Of a DNA stretch of 64,000 nt, positions 16,933 to 25,746 are shown one piece after another (within the stretch, counting starts at the first letter, position 1; each line of letters opens with the position of its first letter). The notes under the pieces were generated by a model. That model searched no databases. It saw only the letters and a list, made by a program, of their open reading frames with translations, and had not been told where the DNA came from. Made by a program: the position numbers and the translations under genes. Origin of the DNA: an uncultured SAR86 cluster bacterium (GTDB lineage: Bacteria; Pseudomonadota; Gammaproteobacteria; Magnimaribacterales; D2472); NCBI GenBank assembly GCA_943788515.1, contig CALSQM010000002.1, forward strand, positions 1 to 64,000. The letters are read 5' to 3'.

Positions 16933-17802
16933 ATGGAAAAACTTCAATCAGGTTTAGTAATAGAATTTTATTCAAATAGCTGTCTTGTTAGAACGGATAG
17001 TGAAGATATCAAATGTTTAGCTATAAAAAATATTGTTGTTGGTGATATTGTCAATCTTGAGTTAATCCAAGATAGCAAAGAAGTCAGAGGTATTATAATT
17101 TCGAAAGAACCAAGGACATCATTTCTTCAAAAAAGAGAGGGCATCAAATCTAAGGCCGTTGCAGCAAATATTTCCCATGTTGGCATATTAGTTACACCTG
17201 AACCAACAACAAGTACAGAGTTTATCGACAAATGGCTGGTAACTGCTATTTCTTCAAATATAACCCCATTTATTATTAATAATAAAACAGATCTTGATCA
17301 AAGCTCTAATTACAAAAATAAGTTACAGGTATATAAAAACCTAGGCATTAAGATAATTAACTTATCAGCAAAAAATAGTATCAACACTGAAGAATTAAAG
17401 GAATATTTGAAAGCTAAGTGCGTAGTTTTTGTGGGTAATTCAGGCGCCGGCAAGTCAACGCTTACCACAAAAATAACTGGCAAGAATATTAAAACCAATA
17501 TGCTTTCAAACAACCAAGGTGTTCATACAACCTCAATATCAACGCTATATGAAATTGATAATCAAACAAAAATAATCGACTCGCCAGGTGTAAGAGATCT
17601 TCCTATCTCAGGGTTATCGAACAATGAGATTATTGAAGGCTTTACTGAAATATATTTATGCTCAAAAAATTGTAAATTTTCAGACTGCAACCATATAGCG
17701 AATGAAGGATGTGAAGTGATAAGTAAACTTTTGGATGGAGAAATTAACGAAAACAGATACAATAATTTCATTAAATTTAGGGATGGTGAAGATAATGGTT
17801 AA
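16933..17802 (+). CDS. rsgA: Ribosome small-subunit GTPase RsgA
   Basis: 289 residues from the ATG at 16933; the in-frame GTG at 16915 would add six residues. The circularly permuted G motifs appear in the expected order: NNKTDLD (G4), GNSGAGKSTLTTKI (G1) and DSPGVRDLP (G3). A C-terminal zinc motif CxxxxCxxxxCxH...C (LCSKNCKFSDCNHIANEGC) follows. RsgA releases during late 30S maturation. An OB fold occupies about 1-70. It overlaps ubiE by 8 bases and probably heads the ubi-tat operon. Confidence 0.95.
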   Translation: MEKLQSGLVIEFYSNSCLVRTDSEDIKCLAIKNIVVGDIVNLELIQDSKEVRGIIISKEPRTSFLQKREGIKSKAVAANISHVGILVTPEPTTSTEFIDKWLVTAISSNITPFIINNKTDLDQSSNYKNKLQVYKNLGIKIINLSAKNSINTEELKEYLKAKCVVFVGNSGAGKSTLTTKITGKNIKTNMLSNNQGVHTTSISTLYEIDNQTKIIDSPGVRDLPISGLSNNEIIEGFTEIYLCSKNCKFSDCNHIANEGCEVISKLLDGEINENRYNNFIKFRDGEDNG

Positions 17803-18535
17803 AAAAACTCATTTTGGATTCAAAGAAGTAGACGAGAAAGATAAGAGCACTTATGTTGGTGGTGTTTTTTCTTCTGTCGCTGAAAATTATGACATTATGA
17901 ATGATGCTATGTCTATAGGATTGCATAGATTGTGGAAAAAAATTCTTGTTGAACTTGCAGGTATTTCACAAAAAGACAGAATACTAGATATAGCCTCAGG
18001 TACTGGCGACATTGCTAAACTTATCTCAAAAGAATATCCAGAGACAGATATCTATATGACGGATATAAATATGGAGATGCTCTCGGAAGGAAGAGATAGA
18101 GCAGTCAATGAAAATTTTGCTTCAAACTGTCATTTTTGCCAATTAAGCGGTGAAATTATTCCATTTGCAGATTCTTCATTTGATACTATTACAATTGGAT
18201 TTGGCTTAAGAAACTTTACAGATAAAAAAGCAGGGCTAAAAGAAATGAAAAGATGTCTCAAAAAAGGCGGGAAATTATTGGTGCTTGAGTTCTCAAAGCC
18301 AACTAACCCTCTGTTTTCTAGAATCTATGACTGGTATTCATTTAATATTCTTCCAAAGCTAGGATCCGTTCTTGCAAATGATTCAGATAGTTATCAATAC
18401 CTTGCAGAATCAATCAGAATGCATCCAGACCAAGAATGTTTAAAAAAAATGATTTTAGAATCTGGTTTCAATGAATGTAAGTTTTATAATCTAATTAATG
18501 GAATAGTCTCGATTCATGTCGCATATGAGAAATAA
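17795..18535 (+). CDS. ubiE: Ubiquinone/menaquinone C-methyltransferase UbiE
   Basis: 246 residues from ATG 17795, which overlaps the rsgA stop by 8 bases; ATG 17783 is a possible alternative. SAM-binding motif I is LDIASGTGDIAKL (about residue 65). The UbiE-specific segments FFSSVAENYDIMND-like (VFSSVAENYDIMNDAMSIGLHRLWK), TIGFGLRNFTD and LVLEFSKP are present. It methylates the quinone ring C-2 (ubiquinone) position. It opens the ubiE-ubiJ-ubiB block, as in E. coli. Confidence 0.96.
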   Translation: MVKKTHFGFKEVDEKDKSTYVGGVFSSVAENYDIMNDAMSIGLHRLWKKILVELAGISQKDRILDIASGTGDIAKLISKEYPETDIYMTDINMEMLSEGRDRAVNENFASNCHFCQLSGEIIPFADSSFDTITIGFGLRNFTDKKAGLKEMKRCLKKGGKLLVLEFSKPTNPLFSRIYDWYSFNILPKLGSVLANDSDSYQYLAESIRMHPDQECLKKMILESGFNECKFYNLINGIVSIHVAYEK

Positions 18536-19028
18536 TTTTAATAAGAGAATTCAGGGATTTATTAGGGATATTGAAGACGCATCTCCTAATATGAAAAATA
18601 CTCTTACAGAAATTTATCCAGTAAGATTTAAACTTAATATCGATGGGTATAAAGATATTTATATCTCTCTTGAGAAAGAAATAAAAACCATGTCATTTAG
18701 CCCTATCGGGGAAATAAATTTTGAGATAGCGTCTTCATTAGCTGAGATCTTTGAATTTTTAATTACAAAAAAGATGAAGAAAAATATGTTTATTGGAGAT
18801 CAGGAAATTGCAATGGTTTTGGCAAATACTCTAAAAAAATCTGATACAGATTTTTTATATCTTATAGATAAATATTTTGGAAACATCCCAGCTGTTGTTG
18901 CTCATCTAGCCTCAAAAGCTATATCACATAAAAAATTTACTGAAAATTCTAAAGAAAAATACATTCACTCCAAATTAAGAAATCTAACAATAAGAATGGA
19001 CAGGCTCGAAGCAATAAATAATTTATGA
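18516..19028 (+). CDS. ubiJ: Ubiquinone biosynthesis accessory factor UbiJ (SCP2 domain)
   Basis: 170 residues. The sequence is weakly conserved, as is usual for UbiJ, but the size, the SCP2-like lipid-binding N-terminal half (KLNIDGYKDIYISLEKEIKTMSF), the helical C-terminus and position between ubiE and ubiB identify it. It overlaps ubiE by 20 bases (or 11 if ATG 18525 is used), and its stop overlaps the ubiB start (ATGA). UbiJ, with UbiK, organises the soluble ubiquinone-biosynthesis complex and binds isoprenoid intermediates. Confidence 0.85.
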   Translation: MSHMRNNFNKRIQGFIRDIEDASPNMKNTLTEIYPVRFKLNIDGYKDIYISLEKEIKTMSFSPIGEINFEIASSLAEIFEFLITKKMKKNMFIGDQEIAMVLANTLKKSDTDFLYLIDKYFGNIPAVVAHLASKAISHKKFTENSKEKYIHSKLRNLTIRMDRLEAINNL

Positions 19029-20509
19029 ATATTTTTATTTTAATATTTGAAGGTGTGAGAATGGCAACTCTTGGGCTAAGCCATGGTATATATAGAAACC
19101 TAACTGGAAAAAAATTAGTTAAGTATTTAGAATCTCTCGGCCCAATATTTATTAAGTTTGGTCAGCTACTATCTACCAGAACAGATATTTTAGATGAAGC
19201 CATGGCGAAGGAGCTCCAAAGCTTAACTGATAATTGCAAGCCATTTGAGGTTAGTACTTTAAGAAAAATTATTGAGAAAGAGCTTGGAGATAGTATAGAA
19301 AATTTATTTGATGAGTTTGATGAAATTCCACTTGCAGCAGCCTCCCTTGCGCAGGTTCACTCCGCAAAGTTAAAAAATGGTAAAGAAATAGTTATTAAAA
19401 CCTTGAGGCCTGATATTGAAAAAAATGTTAAGAGGAATCTAAGGCTTCTAAAAGCTGCTGCAAAATTTTCAACATATGTATACACAGAAAGTGAAAGGTT
19501 GAAGCCGCTTGAGGTTGTTAAAGACTATGAAAGAACAATCCTAAGAGAGCTTGATCTCAAGCTTGAAGCTGCCAATACGAATTTAACTAGAAAAAACTTT
19601 TTTGAAGCCGAGGAGTTATACATACCAGAGGTGTTCTGGGAGATGACTACTTCAAAAGTTATGGTGCTTGAAAGGATAGATGGAATACCTTGTACTGACA
19701 TAGAGCAAATTGAAAAATATGGTATTAATAAAAGGAGACTTGCAGAAAATGGGGTCATGATTTTTTTAAATCAAGTCTTTAGAGATAATTTTTTTCATGC
19801 CGACATGCATCCTGGTAATATATTTGTATCTAAAAAGCACCCTGAAAAACCTGGATACATTGCTATTGATTGTGCAATAACTGGTTCATTATCTAATGAT
19901 GAAAGATACATTCTTGCAAGAATGCTTCAGGCCGTTCTGAAACAAAATTATAAATCCCTTGCTCGGCTCTTTATTGGCTCTGGCTGGGTTAATCCAAATT
20001 CAAATAGCATAGATCTAGAGAATACTCTTCGTGCCTGTTGTGAACCAATTTTTGAAAAGCCATTATCTGAAATAGAATTTGGAAAACTGCTTCTTTATCT
20101 TTTTCAAAGCACTCAACCCTTTGGGTTATCCATTCAACCTTCTTTTGTTCTTCTTCAAAAGACGTTAATTCACATTGAGGGAATGGGAAGGCAAATTTAT
20201 CCTGAATTAGATTTTTGGGGTATTGCAGAGCCCTATTTAGATAATTGGTTTAAAGAACAGTTCAGCCCATTAAAATTAAAAGATTTTATAGAAGAAAATA
20301 AAGAAGATATTCTATTAAAAGGATTAGAAATGCCTACTTTTCTATATGAAGCGCTTGATGAATTAAGAGGGTATGCAAAGAATAGGCACTCTAATGATAA
20401 AAAAATATATCAAATGCAAATTCAGCTTCAAAAAGAGAAATACATCATAAGGTTCCTTGGAGTTGTTATACTAGTTATTGTTGCTTTAATGGTAATGCTT
20501 TCAAAATAA
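19025..20509 (+). CDS. ubiB: Ubiquinone biosynthesis kinase-like protein UbiB
   Basis: 494 residues; E. coli UbiB has 546, so the N-terminus is compact. The ADCK/UbiB-specific KxGQ motif is KFGQLLSTRTDIL (about residue 47), the alanine-rich nucleotide loop is AAASLAQVH, and the kinase-like catalytic segment is FHADMHPGN followed by AIDCAITG (the usual DFG replaced). The C-terminus has a transmembrane segment (about 470-490), a membrane anchor as in the family. UbiB is an ATPase needed for ubiquinone synthesis. It begins inside the ubiJ stop. Confidence 0.95.
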   Translation: MNIFILIFEGVRMATLGLSHGIYRNLTGKKLVKYLESLGPIFIKFGQLLSTRTDILDEAMAKELQSLTDNCKPFEVSTLRKIIEKELGDSIENLFDEFDEIPLAAASLAQVHSAKLKNGKEIVIKTLRPDIEKNVKRNLRLLKAAAKFSTYVYTESERLKPLEVVKDYERTILRELDLKLEAANTNLTRKNFFEAEELYIPEVFWEMTTSKVMVLERIDGIPCTDIEQIEKYGINKRRLAENGVMIFLNQVFRDNFFHADMHPGNIFVSKKHPEKPGYIAIDCAITGSLSNDERYILARMLQAVLKQNYKSLARLFIGSGWVNPNSNSIDLENTLRACCEPIFEKPLSEIEFGKLLLYLFQSTQPFGLSIQPSFVLLQKTLIHIEGMGRQIYPELDFWGIAEPYLDNWFKEQFSPLKLKDFIEENKEDILLKGLEMPTFLYEALDELRGYAKNRHSNDKKIYQMQIQLQKEKYIIRFLGVVILVIVALMVMLSK

Positions 20510-20523
20510 TTTAGGAGAACGAT

Positions 20524-20685
20524 ATGGGGTTTGGATGGACAGAGCTAGTAATTATCCTTCTTATAGTTGGTCTGATTTTTGGTACTAAAAAATTAAAAAA
20601 CATTGGATCGGATCTTGGAGGAGCTGTTAAGGGTTTTAAAGACGGCGTTAAGGAAGATTCAGATAAAGAAAAGGAAGAAGAATAA
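20524..20685 (+). CDS. tatA: Sec-independent translocase subunit TatA
   Basis: 53 residues, short for TatA. It starts [20 protein letters not shown], then [20 protein letters not shown], which is the standard TatA transmembrane helix, hinge and amphipathic helix, ending in a charged KEKEEE tail. An AGGAGA ribosome site stands about 5 bases before the ATG at 20524. TatA oligomers form the translocating element. It follows ubiB by 14 bases and precedes tatB by 3. Confidence 0.95.
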   Translation: MGFGWTELVIILLIVGLIFGTKKLKNIGSDLGGAVKGFKDGVKEDSDKEKEEE

Positions 20686-20688
20686 AAA

Positions 20689-20937
20689 TTGTTCCAGATT
20701 GGTTTTTTAGAAGTTGTTCTAATACTCATAATGAGTCTCTTTATTGTTGGTCCGGCAAGAATGCCAGCTGCGCTTAAATTTATTTTTAAAACCTATAAAA
20801 CAGTTCAAAAACAAATTATAAATCTAAAAAATGATCTCGAAGATGACATTGGTGCAGAAGAAATTAAGAAGGATGTATTCAATGAAATGCGAATGGAAGA
20901 ACTAAATCTTTTTGATAAATCTGATAAAGATGAATAA
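20689..20937 (+). CDS. tatB: Sec-independent translocase subunit TatB (TTG start)
   Basis: 82 residues, about half the length of E. coli TatB. The TTG at 20689 is preferred because translation from it gives MFQIGFLEVVLILIMSLFIVGP, aligning with the MFDIGFSELLLV opening of TatB, including the transmembrane glutamate and the GP hinge (VGPARMPA). An amphipathic helix and acidic tail follow. TatB with TatC forms the twin-arginine receptor. Its stop overlaps the tatC start by 8 bases. Confidence 0.92.
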   Translation: MFQIGFLEVVLILIMSLFIVGPARMPAALKFIFKTYKTVQKQIINLKNDLEDDIGAEEIKKDVFNEMRMEELNLFDKSDKDE

Positions 20938-21634
20938 AGAATCCATCTCGAGTCACTTTCTTGAGCTTCGTGCAAGACTGATTAGGGTAATTATTTGTCT
21001 TGGTGTTTTGTCTATTGCTGGAATTCCTTTCGCATCAGAAATATATAACTTTATAGCATTTCCATTGCTTGATATATTGCCTGAAGAAAGCTCAATGATT
21101 GCTACAGAAGTAACTTCTCCTTTTATGGCACCAATTAAATTAGTTTTATTTTCTGCGCTATTAGTAACCATGCCATACTTATTTTTTGAAGGGTGGATGT
21201 TTATGTCTCCAGGTCTCTATAAGAATGAAAGATCATTTATTGCCCCCTTGATGTTTTCAACAATAATTTTATTTTATACAGGAACTGCCTTTGCTTATTT
21301 CGTTGTATGTCCAATAATTTTTCAATTTTTTATTACGTCAGCACCAGAGTCTATTCAAGTAATGACCGATATAACTAGCTATCTGGGTTTTATTATTAAG
21401 CTTGTTTTTGCTTTTGGTATTGCTTTTGAGATTCCGGTTGCTACTTTCTTGTTAATTAAATCAGGTATTGTTAAAAAAGATTCGTTAATTAAATCTAGAC
21501 CTTACTTAATAATTCTATTTTTTGTTATAGGTATGTTTTTAACTCCTCCAGATATCTTTTCACAGCTTTTTTTAGCCATACCGATGTGGGTGCTTTTTGA
21601 ATTAGGTTTATTGATATCTCGTGATAAGCCCTAA
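20930..21634 (+). CDS. tatC: Sec-independent translocase subunit TatC
   Basis: 234 residues from ATG 20930. The N-terminal SHFLELRARLIRV segment is the twin-arginine signal-peptide contact of TatC; the F/Y-E-G-W-M-F-M-SPGLYKNER stretch after the second helix is also diagnostic. Six membrane segments are apparent. An in-frame TTG at 20912 is less likely. It completes a tatABC operon fused to the ubi cluster, and its TAA overlaps the next ATG (TAATG). Confidence 0.96.
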   Translation: MNKESISSHFLELRARLIRVIICLGVLSIAGIPFASEIYNFIAFPLLDILPEESSMIATEVTSPFMAPIKLVLFSALLVTMPYLFFEGWMFMSPGLYKNERSFIAPLMFSTIILFYTGTAFAYFVVCPIIFQFFITSAPESIQVMTDITSYLGFIIKLVFAFGIAFEIPVATFLLIKSGIVKKDSLIKSRPYLIILFFVIGMFLTPPDIFSQLFLAIPMWVLFELGLLISRDKP

Positions 21635-22338
21635 TGAACTTTGATCAGCTATCAAAAAAATTTAACAAGAATGGTTATGTTTATATAGAAAATCTTTTTT
21701 CTGAAAGTCTAATGGATGCTTATCATGAAAAAATATTGAATCATTTTGCATCTAACTCTAAACACATACATGATGAATCTTTTTTAGATAAATCAGATAC
21801 TGATGTTATCCCCTGGTTTCCCCAGCTCGATGGCGAGAAGATATTTAGTATTGTTGAAGATGACATCCGCCTCACAAATCTTACTGAAAATATTCTTGGA
21901 AAAGGTTGGAGGTCTCTATATAGCATGGTTATGTTCAGCAGCAGGTCATCTAATGGCCAGGCTTGGCATCAAGATTGCACTTCAGAGGATAAATGCTTTT
22001 TTAATTTGAATAGACTAATTTATACGATGGATATTAATGCTTCAACTGGGGGTGAAATAGTTGTTATAGCGAGCTCCCATAAAAGAGGAATGATACCTCC
22101 TAGCGCATTAGGAAAAAATATTGGTGATGAAATTGTTATAAGCCCAAAAAAAGGCTCTCTGCTTCTTCTGCATGGAAATATATGGCATAAGGTTCTTCCA
22201 ATTAACAATAATATTCGAGCGTCAACCAATTATCGCTGCGTGCCAAAAAATACTCCTGACGACATAACTGACATATGTGTCTATAGAAATATGTTGTACC
22301 GTTTTTCAGATAAGAGAGTTCTAGTTAATCGAGATTGA
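21634..22338 (+). CDS. Phytanoyl-CoA dioxygenase (PhyH) family protein
   Basis: 234 residues. It is a Fe(II)/2-oxoglutarate-dependent double-stranded beta-helix enzyme. The metal facial triad is H112 and D114 (AWHQDCT) with the distal histidine at about H185 (NIWHKV); R195 (NNNIRASTNYR) is placed to bind 2-oxoglutarate. The substrate cannot be told; family members hydroxylate phytanoyl-CoA, ectoine and many other small molecules. Its ATG overlaps the tatC stop by one base, so it is the last gene of the ubi-tat operon, an unusual partnership. It converges on a membrane-protein gene. Confidence 0.85.
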   Translation: MNFDQLSKKFNKNGYVYIENLFSESLMDAYHEKILNHFASNSKHIHDESFLDKSDTDVIPWFPQLDGEKIFSIVEDDIRLTNLTENILGKGWRSLYSMVMFSSRSSNGQAWHQDCTSEDKCFFNLNRLIYTMDINASTGGEIVVIASSHKRGMIPPSALGKNIGDEIVISPKKGSLLLLHGNIWHKVLPINNNIRASTNYRCVPKNTPDDITDICVYRNMLYRFSDKRVLVNRD

Positions 22339-22342
22339 TATT

Positions 22343-22942
22343 CTAAGAAATACTATTATTAATTTTTATGACAGTTTTATAAATTAAGGCCGGCAATAGC
22401 AACCAAGGAAGCTGGGATTGAAGCATAAGTGTTCGATTATTAAATTCAAATAGGACTGGATTGAAGTAAGGTCCCAAAGGGGAGAGAGGCGCCCAAGAAA
22501 GAGGTTTACCTTCGGCGAGCTGATCGTGATAAAGGAACAATTCTACTAGTATATTTTGACTTATACACCAAACCATCAATATGCCAAATGCACTCCAGTT
22601 CCATGAACTAAAAACTCGATAGTCCCTATTGTTCACTCTCCACATTATCCAGAAGCCGCCTAACAAAACTGCACCAGCGTCACCAAGGGAGTTCATAAGC
22701 CAGTTTATGTCACGTGGTAGCCAATTATTAAGTGATTCGGACCGCCTTAAATCAACAGCAACACCATCCACCCATCCATAGGTAAACCAAAGCTCCCATC
22801 CTAATGCACAAGCTAAAAAAGATATTACATAAGTAGGCAGTACCCATTTAGGGAGCCTAGATCTATTTTTAAAATATACTATTGCAGGAACTATTACCGA
22901 AAAATAAACAACACAAATTACTCTAGCTTCTTCAAAAGACAT
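22343..22942 (-). CDS. Unrecognised integral membrane protein
   Basis: 199 residues with about five membrane segments (roughly 7-24, 33-52, 84-102, 117-136 and 174-191). I do not recognise the family. Between segments two and three is a polar loop with charged residues (VDLRRSESLNNWLPRDINW); loops are rich in Trp (ELWF, WIMW, SSWNW, SWAPLSPLGPY). No signature for a transporter, protease or acyltransferase was noticed. It lies alone between the PhyH gene (convergent) and the LOG/fba operon (43 bases upstream), so it may be transcribed with the latter. Confidence 0.6.
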   Translation of the reverse strand: MSFEEARVICVVYFSVIVPAIVYFKNRSRLPKWVLPTYVISFLACALGWELWFTYGWVDGVAVDLRRSESLNNWLPRDINWLMNSLGDAGAVLLGGFWIMWRVNNRDYRVFSSWNWSAFGILMVWCISQNILVELFLYHDQLAEGKPLSWAPLSPLGPYFNPVLFEFNNRTLMLQSQLPWLLLPALIYKTVIKINNSIS

Positions 22943-22985
22943 GCTTCTAGAGTAAACTTTTTATTTATTTTTTAAAAGCAGTGTA

Positions 22986-23573
22986 TTAGAGTCCTAGCCT
23001 ATTAGTCCAATCATCAGCAGCGGGTCTTTTTTCAGAAATAATTCTTTGGATAAGATCTTCACAAGAATCACTGACGATTAATTCGTCAAAGTTAGCATCT
23101 GATATGAAGCCTTCCTCTACTGCTTTTCTCATCCACGCTAATAGATGATCGTAGTAACCATTTGTGTTAAGAATACCAATTGGCTTATTAATGATTCCTA
23201 GTTGATTACTACACATAACTTCAGCAAGTTCATCTAGCGAACCAACCCCTCCTGGGAGAACTATAAATGCATCAGATCTTTGCATAAAAATGTCTTTTCT
23301 CTCTAATAGAGTCTTAGCAACAACGACCTCTTGTATTCTTGGATTGGTTAACTCAAGTTCATATAAAGATTGAAGAGAAATTCCTAAAACCTCGCCCCCC
23401 TTATCTAAAGCTGTATGAGAAACAACCCCCATCAAACCAACATCACCTCCACCAAAGACAACATTCATACCTTTTTCTACTATAACTTCAGCAACTTTCT
23501 TAGCCTCTGAAGCATATATTGGGTTATTACCAAGATGGGCTCCACAGAAGACAGATATGTTTTTTATACTCAT
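22986..23573 (-). CDS. LOG family / TIGR00730 Rossmann-fold protein
   Basis: 195 residues. The LOG signature is intact: VFGGGDVGLMG near residue 40 and the nucleotide-site LPGGVGSLDELAEV (PGGxGxxxE) near 105. Characterised members cleave cytokinin riboside 5'-monophosphates or other nucleoside monophosphates at the N-glycosidic bond, making them phosphoribohydrolases. In a marine bacterium a general nucleotide role is more likely than hormone synthesis. The ATG overlaps the fba TGA (ATGA), so it is translationally coupled to the glycolytic operon. Confidence 0.88.
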   Translation of the reverse strand: MSIKNISVFCGAHLGNNPIYASEAKKVAEVIVEKGMNVVFGGGDVGLMGVVSHTALDKGGEVLGISLQSLYELELTNPRIQEVVVAKTLLERKDIFMQRSDAFIVLPGGVGSLDELAEVMCSNQLGIINKPIGILNTNGYYDHLLAWMRKAVEEGFISDANFDELIVSDSCEDLIQRIISEKRPAADDWTNRLGL

Positions 23574-24586
23574 CAGTCTTCTTCCATTCCATTATCCCAT
23601 TTTCCTAAGGCTGCTAATTTATTCATCTCTGCTCGATGCGAAAGAGCATCTTGAGATATAAAAACATTCTCAGGCTTTCCGCTCCAAGCCTTAAGCGCTG
23701 GGGCCTGAAGTGCTCTGCCGTAAGAGAAGCTAAGCTTCCATGAGAAACCACCAATTTTATTCATAGCATCTAGGTGGGCTGTTGCGTCTATGTCAGACTG
23801 ACCTCCTGAAAGAAAAGTTATACCTACAAGATCAGCAGGAACATTTGCCTTCAAACAATCTAAAGTCTTTTGAGCTACCTCTTCAACTCCTGCCTGAGAG
23901 GTTGCAGCGCTTCCTGATAAAACCATATTTGGCTTAAGTAAAGTTGCTTTTATATTTACATTATTTTTACTTAAATGATTAAACAATGATTTTAATGACC
24001 TTTCGGTTGCCACATAGCAGTCGTCAATAGAATGAGATCCATCCATTAACACTTCAGGTTCTACTATAGGAACCATTCCATTATCTTGAACGAGTTTTGC
24101 ATAGTCTGCTAAGGCTTTCATATTTAAATCTATACACTCATCGGTTGGCATGCCTTCACCTATTTTTATTACCGCTCTCCATTTTGTGAACTTTGCGCCC
24201 ATAGACTCATACTCTTTTAGTCTTTCATCAAGACCGTCTAAACCTGTAGTTAGAGATTCGCCTGATTCACCAATAGATTGCAGTCCTTTATCAACCTTTA
24301 TCCCAGGAAGTGCTCCTTGGCTATTTATAACATCTAGTAATGAGCTACCATCTTTAGCATTTTGTCTAATTGTTTCATCAAAAAGAATGACCCCGCCTAT
24401 GTTATCTTTCATTCCAGATGCTCTAAAAAGCATCTCTCTATAATCTCTTCTGTTGTTTTCGGTTGACTCGACTCCTATTGAATCAAATCTTTTGCCGCAT
24501 GTAGGATTACTTTCATCAGCAGCAAGAATACCCTTGCCTTCTGAAACTATGTAAGAAGCTATTTCTTCTATATTATTTGTTGACAT
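23573..24586 (-). CDS. Fructose-bisphosphate aldolase, class I
   Basis: 337 residues from the ATG at 24586, chosen because AAGGAGA lies just upstream; a longer reading frame exists but would overlap pgk. This is the eukaryotic-like class I aldolase: GILAADES near the N-terminus, the KFTKWRAVIKIG segment with active-site lysines, and the Schiff-base lysine in TLLKPNMVL. It cleaves fructose 1,6-bisphosphate to two triose phosphates without a metal. Many gammaproteobacteria use the class II enzyme at this locus. It is downstream of pgk by 14 bases, in a tkt-pgk-fba operon. Confidence 0.94.
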   Translation of the reverse strand: MSTNNIEEIASYIVSEGKGILAADESNPTCGKRFDSIGVESTENNRRDYREMLFRASGMKDNIGGVILFDETIRQNAKDGSSLLDVINSQGALPGIKVDKGLQSIGESGESLTTGLDGLDERLKEYESMGAKFTKWRAVIKIGEGMPTDECIDLNMKALADYAKLVQDNGMVPIVEPEVLMDGSHSIDDCYVATERSLKSLFNHLSKNNVNIKATLLKPNMVLSGSAATSQAGVEEVAQKTLDCLKANVPADLVGITFLSGGQSDIDATAHLDAMNKIGGFSWKLSFSYGRALQAPALKAWSGKPENVFISQDALSHRAEMNKLAALGKWDNGMEED

Positions 24587-24600
24587 AAAATCTCCTTTAT

Positions 24601-25746
24601 CTATATTTTTGCTTTTAATGCCGCTATAGACGGAAGATCTTTGCCTTCCATAAATTCTAAGAAAGCGCCTCCACCTGTAGAGCAATATGATACATCATCT
24701 TTATCAATGAAATTATTTATCGCTGTTAATGTCTCTCCGCCACCGGCTAATGAGAAGGCACTGGAACTTGCAATAATTTTTGATAAGTCTTTTGTCCCAT
24801 TGGAAAATTTTTTATTTTCAAATACTCCAAGTGGGCCGTTCCATAAAATAGTACTGGAGTTCATTAACACCTTTTTCATATCCTCTGTAACGAATTGATC
24901 TAAGATCATTTCATCCCTACTAACATCGTCGATTAATTTCTCCTGAATGTTCTCTCCTTCAAAACTTAGAGAGGTAATAACTTTTTTAGGCAACATTATT
25001 CTATTATCCTTTAAAAGGGTGCTCGCTATGTCCAGCATGGACTCCTCATAGAGAGATTTTCCCACTTCATAACCAGAGGCTCTTATAAATGTATTAGCTA
25101 TGCCTCCACCCACAATAATATGGCTTGCTTTAAGGTTGATATTCTTTATAAGTTCTAGCTTGGTTGAGACTTTTGAGCCTCCTATTACTGCGGTGTAAGG
25201 GGAGTCAGAATTATTTAATGCCTTAGTAAGGGCATCGATTTCTTTTTCAAGCAATAAACCAGCACAGGCATTTCTAGAATTTAATATAGCTGAATGAGTC
25301 GAAGCTTGTTCTCTGTGAGAAGTTCCAAATGCATCAAAAACATATATATCTCCCAAGGCTGCTAGTGCTTTTCCAAGATCATCGCTATTACCCATCTCAC
25401 CGTCAAAAAATCTTATATTTTCAAGAATCTGTATTGGTGATGAGCCATTAAAAATAGATTTATCATCTAAATGCTTTATTAGATCTACTGTAACTCCAAA
25501 AATTTTTGATAAGGATTCTGTAACTGGTTGTAAAGAAAGATTTTTATCATGGCTTCCTTCTTTCGGCCTTCCTAAGTGGCTAACTAGAAGAACATTGGCA
25601 TTGTTATCTAATGCCATTTGAATTGTTGGTATACAAGCCTCTATTCTAGTTTGATCAACAACAATGCCATTTTTTATAGGCACGTTCATATCTACTCTTA
25701 TAGTAAGATTCTTATTTTTTAGATCTAGATCTAATAGCTTATGCAT
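24601..25746 (-). CDS. pgk: Phosphoglycerate kinase
   Basis: 381 residues from ATG 25746, which overlaps the tkt stop by 8 bases. Signatures: TIRVDMNVPIKNG (substrate loop), HLGRPKEG, the GGSKVSTKLELI nucleotide segment, and the C-terminal GGGETLTAI and STGGGAFLEF loops. It transfers phosphate between 1,3-bisphosphoglycerate and ADP. Usual length is about 387. No gap (GAPDH) gene lies with it, which differs from the common tkt-gap-pgk-fba order. Confidence 0.96.
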   Translation of the reverse strand: MHKLLDLDLKNKNLTIRVDMNVPIKNGIVVDQTRIEACIPTIQMALDNNANVLLVSHLGRPKEGSHDKNLSLQPVTESLSKIFGVTVDLIKHLDDKSIFNGSSPIQILENIRFFDGEMGNSDDLGKALAALGDIYVFDAFGTSHREQASTHSAILNSRNACAGLLLEKEIDALTKALNNSDSPYTAVIGGSKVSTKLELIKNINLKASHIIVGGGIANTFIRASGYEVGKSLYEESMLDIASTLLKDNRIMLPKKVITSLSFEGENIQEKLIDDVSRDEMILDQFVTEDMKKVLMNSSTILWNGPLGVFENKKFSNGTKDLSKIIASSSAFSLAGGGETLTAINNFIDKDDVSYCSTGGGAFLEFMEGKDLPSIAALKAKI

